From: Blautia glucerasea
GTDB taxonomy: Bacteria > Bacillota > Clostridia > Lachnospirales > Lachnospiraceae
NCBI RefSeq assembly: GCF_013304385.1
Contig: NZ_JAAITU010000044.1
Span: 1-33,502, forward strand
Direction: 5' to 3'
Length of the DNA stretch: 33,502 bases
Shown: piece after piece, positions 32,134 to 33,502 of the stretch
How the letters are laid out: each line of letters begins with the position of its first letter
Numbering within the stretch: position 1 is the first letter of the stretch
Made by a program: the position numbers and the translations under genes
The notes under the pieces: model-generated
Told to the model about the DNA's origin: nothing
Databases searched by the model: none
The model's input: the letters and a program-made list of their open reading frames with translations, nothing else

Positions 32134-32439
32134 ATGACAACATTGGATATATTGGATCGACTGCAGAAAGATGCACTACGTGACAGAGAACTGAGAAAAC
32201 ATCTTCTTGCCACACGCAGTGAGAAGGATCCATTGACTGTATTTTGCTGCTTATGTAGAAGCTTTGGCTATGAGCTCTATGAGATGGATCTTATTTCTGC
32301 AGGAGAAGATTTTTATGCAGAGATGCGCCGCAGTACAAATGGCGGTGGGGAGAATTCTCCCAAGCTTGAAGGTGAAGATGATTTTTATGAATTGCTGATG
32401 GCAAGTCTTCAGGAAGCTGAAAAGGCAGCAGAGAAGTAA
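32134..32439 (+). CDS. Small unknown protein, faintly Nif11-like
   Basis: 101 residues from the ATG at 32134, preceded by GGGAGGAGTAAG. The N-terminal half (TLDILDRLQKDALRDRELRKHL, then FCCLCRSFGYELYEMDL) loosely resembles the helix pattern of Nif11-type leader domains (L..L..D..L...L, then GY.l...dL). A run NGGGENSP near residue 71 precedes an acidic helical tail. There are no membrane segments, no cysteine-rich core, and no modification or export genes nearby. I do not know its function. Its place 41 bases after the ACT gene suggests the same transcript. Confidence 0.65.
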   Translation: MTTLDILDRLQKDALRDRELRKHLLATRSEKDPLTVFCCLCRSFGYELYEMDLISAGEDFYAEMRRSTNGGGENSPKLEGEDDFYELLMASLQEAEKAAEK

Positions 32440-32708
32440 TCATAGAAGTTATCAGATAAATTAAATTGTTGGATAAAAAGAAAAACGGATTGGCAAACAA
32501 GATTATAAATAAGATAATCAGCAGTAGGGAAAATACCTGAAAGAGATGAAAAGATCTTTTAAATGTATCCAGCACTTCAAACGCCCTGAGTTTTTCAAAG
32601 AATAAGAAATTTACGGAGCTTGAAGTGGATTTGTCCGTTTTATTCTCAACATTTTGGGGAAAAGAGTAAAAAACATTTGAAAAAATAATTTGAAGTGTTA
32701 TCTGAAGA
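32440..32708. other. AT-rich gap with no gene
   Basis: No reading frame with a ribosome site is visible. The only structure is CACTTCAA (32573-32580) with its complement TTGAAGTG (32620-32627), and a third related string, TTGAAGTG, near 32690. It may be decayed sequence. No terminator for the preceding gene is clear. Confidence 0.5.
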
Positions 32709-32835
32709 ATATCAGCTGGGAGTTAATCCCCCAGCTGATATAGCCTTCGGCAGGACTGCAGGGGTGCGCAGGAGAAGTATGTCATGCAATTGCATGACGC
32801 GCACCTCGCAGCAAGAATGCCGAGGCATTCTTGAA
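32709..32835 (+). repeat. Type-B structured repeat element, short copy
   Basis: 127 bases. The outer stem ATATCAGCTGGG with CCCAGCTGATAT is kept, but 53 bases of the inner arm of domain 1 are missing, leaving a plain hairpin. Domain 2 is complete. In its mid-stem one A-U pair of the 19359 copy is replaced by a G-U pair (GGGGTGCGC opposite GCGCACCTC). The 3' hairpin and CTTGAA end are unchanged. Confidence 0.8.
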
Positions 32836-32852
32836 TTTGAATTTAACCGAAT

Positions 32853-33005
32853 CAAGTGAGTTCCCTGGGTTGGTTGCGAAAAGCAATAAGAAATGGGTGG
32901 GGACTTGCTTGTATCAGGAGGAGTGTAAGCTCCTTCTGATAAACTGCGAAACAGTTATTCGGTTATGAACAAGTAGCGAAGCGGACCTGGAATATCCGAT
33001 TGACT
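32853..33005 (+). ncRNA. Candidate structured RNA upstream of the rRNA promoters
   Basis: Several helices follow one another without gaps. CAAGTGAGTTCCC (32853-32865) pairs over 13 positions with GGGGACTTGCTTG (32899-32911), including three G-U pairs, and encloses TTGC-GAAAA-GCAA. TATCAGGAGGAG (32912-32923) pairs with CTCCTTCTGATA (32930-32941). AACTG-CGAAA-CAGTT occupies 32942-32956. CGGA/TCCG lies at 32982-32998. The last 54 bases recur at 31576. I know no matching family; expression is unproven. Confidence 0.45.
32952..33005 (+). repeat. 54-bp repeat, copy 2
   Basis: Matches 31576-31629 at 49 of 54 positions, ending ATTGACT. This copy forms the 3' part of the candidate structured RNA and lies about 30 bases before the first rRNA-type promoter. 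Confidence 0.85.
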
Positions 33006-33034
33006 TAAAAAATTTATTTTTTTAAAAAAAGTGC

Positions 33035-33284
33035 TTGACGAATGCTTTTGGGTGTGGTAAAGTAAACAAGCTGTCGCAAGGAAATGTTTCTGAACAACTG
33101 AAAAATTAACAAGTTTTCAGAAAATACAAAATTAATGTTGACAAATGACTGAACTTATGATAAAGTAACCAAGTCGTTGAAACGGAATGACAGATATCAT
33201 TATCTTAAACAGTTTTGAAACCACTTAAAAAGTTTTAAAATAACTTAAAAAGTTCTTGACAAACGAAAACAGATGTGATAAATT
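33035..33284 (+). promoter_or_regulatory. Three tandem rRNA-type promoters
   Basis: Three sigma-A promoters each have a 17-bp spacer: TTGACG/TAAAGT (33035-33063), TTGACA/TAAAGT (33138-33166) and TTGACA/TAAATT (33256-33284). A/T tracts upstream of the first resemble an UP element. The first and third are followed by the same start region, GCTGTCGCAAG (33070 and 33291). Tandem strong promoters with repeated initial sequence are typical of rrn operons. Confidence 0.85.
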
Positions 33285-33502
33285 AGATAGGCTGTCGCAA
33301 GACAGATAACAATGAACATTGATAACTAAACAGTGAAACACATACGATTCTCGAAAATTCTTTAACACTACGATCACTTGACGAAGCAAAGCTGAGTTTA
33401 GTGAGAGTACGGTTCGGTTTTTTAAAACCGAACTTCATTGTTTGAGTGAATGAACTTTAAAACAGTAATGACGAGAGATAACTAAGCTAGTTGGTTGTCT
33501 TG
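33285..33502 (+). promoter_or_regulatory. Probable rRNA operon leader with boxA
   Basis: TTCTTTAACA (33358-33367) matches the core of the rRNA antitermination boxA (TGCTCTTTAACA). A hairpin, GTTCGGTTT (33412-33420) with AAACCGAAC (33425-33433), follows. No 16S sequence is reached, but boxA plus the triple promoter make an rRNA operon just past the window edge very likely. No protein frame is present. Confidence 0.75.

Noticed and set aside
16540..32835. CRISPR array
   Set aside because: The dispersed repeats are far apart, come in two structural types and have no regular spacers; no cas genes are present.
33401..33433. Hairpin near the window end as a terminator
   Set aside because: It has a 9-bp stem but no proper T-run afterwards, and it lies inside the probable rRNA leader where processing stems are expected.

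Overview
The window looks like chromosome from a low-to-mid GC, endospore-forming Firmicute of the Lachnospiraceae type (Blautia/Ruminococcus/Dorea-like). That placement is an inference. It rests on sporulation genes (spoIIGA, sigE, an uninterrupted sigK), a T-box in front of thrS, strong AGGAGG-type ribosome binding sites, sigma-A promoters with 17-bp spacers, and protein families I associate with gut Clostridia. Nearly all genes lie on the + strand. Only sigK and aroE are on the - strand.

Layout. 1-5870 is a housekeeping cluster: the end of an unknown gene, ireB, ruvX, a DUF1292 gene, rnjA (RNase J), ylbF, a shortened mltG-like gene, trmR and trhP. Apart from rnjA and ylbF this is the order of the Bacillus subtilis yrzL-yrrK-yrzB-yrrL-yrrM-yrrN/O operon. 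It ends with two tRNA wobble-uridine modification genes. sigK (5908-6549, -) follows. A divergent three-gene operon (6713-12332) then encodes a giant 1179-residue repeat protein, a degenerate Hsp70-like protein and a TPR protein; it is the least understood protein system here. 12586-14954 is a polar amino acid ABC importer. 15100-20887 holds purB and purA, the two enzymes of the IMP-to-AMP branch, separated by lemA and a DUF2207 membrane protein. 20962-23364 holds a membrane-anchored HAD protein, a SEC-C protein and a YdcF-like protein. 23374-25672 is promoter, T-box and thrS. aroE and aroD are divergent (25955-27681). 27805-29474 is the spoIIG operon (spoIIGA-sigE) behind a promoter with the 22-bp spacer known from B. 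subtilis spoIIG. 29617-32439 holds a putative ferritin-like protein, a phenylacetate-CoA ligase, a tandem-ACT protein and a small unknown protein. The window ends in a triple promoter and leader that very probably drive an rRNA operon starting just beyond the edge.

The most unusual non-coding feature is a dispersed family of structured elements of about 127-184 bp between genes. There are two subfamilies: A at 16540 and 25763 with an inverted fragment at 13494, and B at 19359 and 32709. They differ in sequence but keep the same two-domain fold with compensatory changes. Other observations are a hairpin shared by the purB and purA leaders, a compact folded region before the rRNA promoters whose 3' part recurs at 31576, and the spoIIG-type promoter with candidate Spo0A boxes. 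All calls come from reading the sequence alone. Family names come from memory, and no search or folding program was run.
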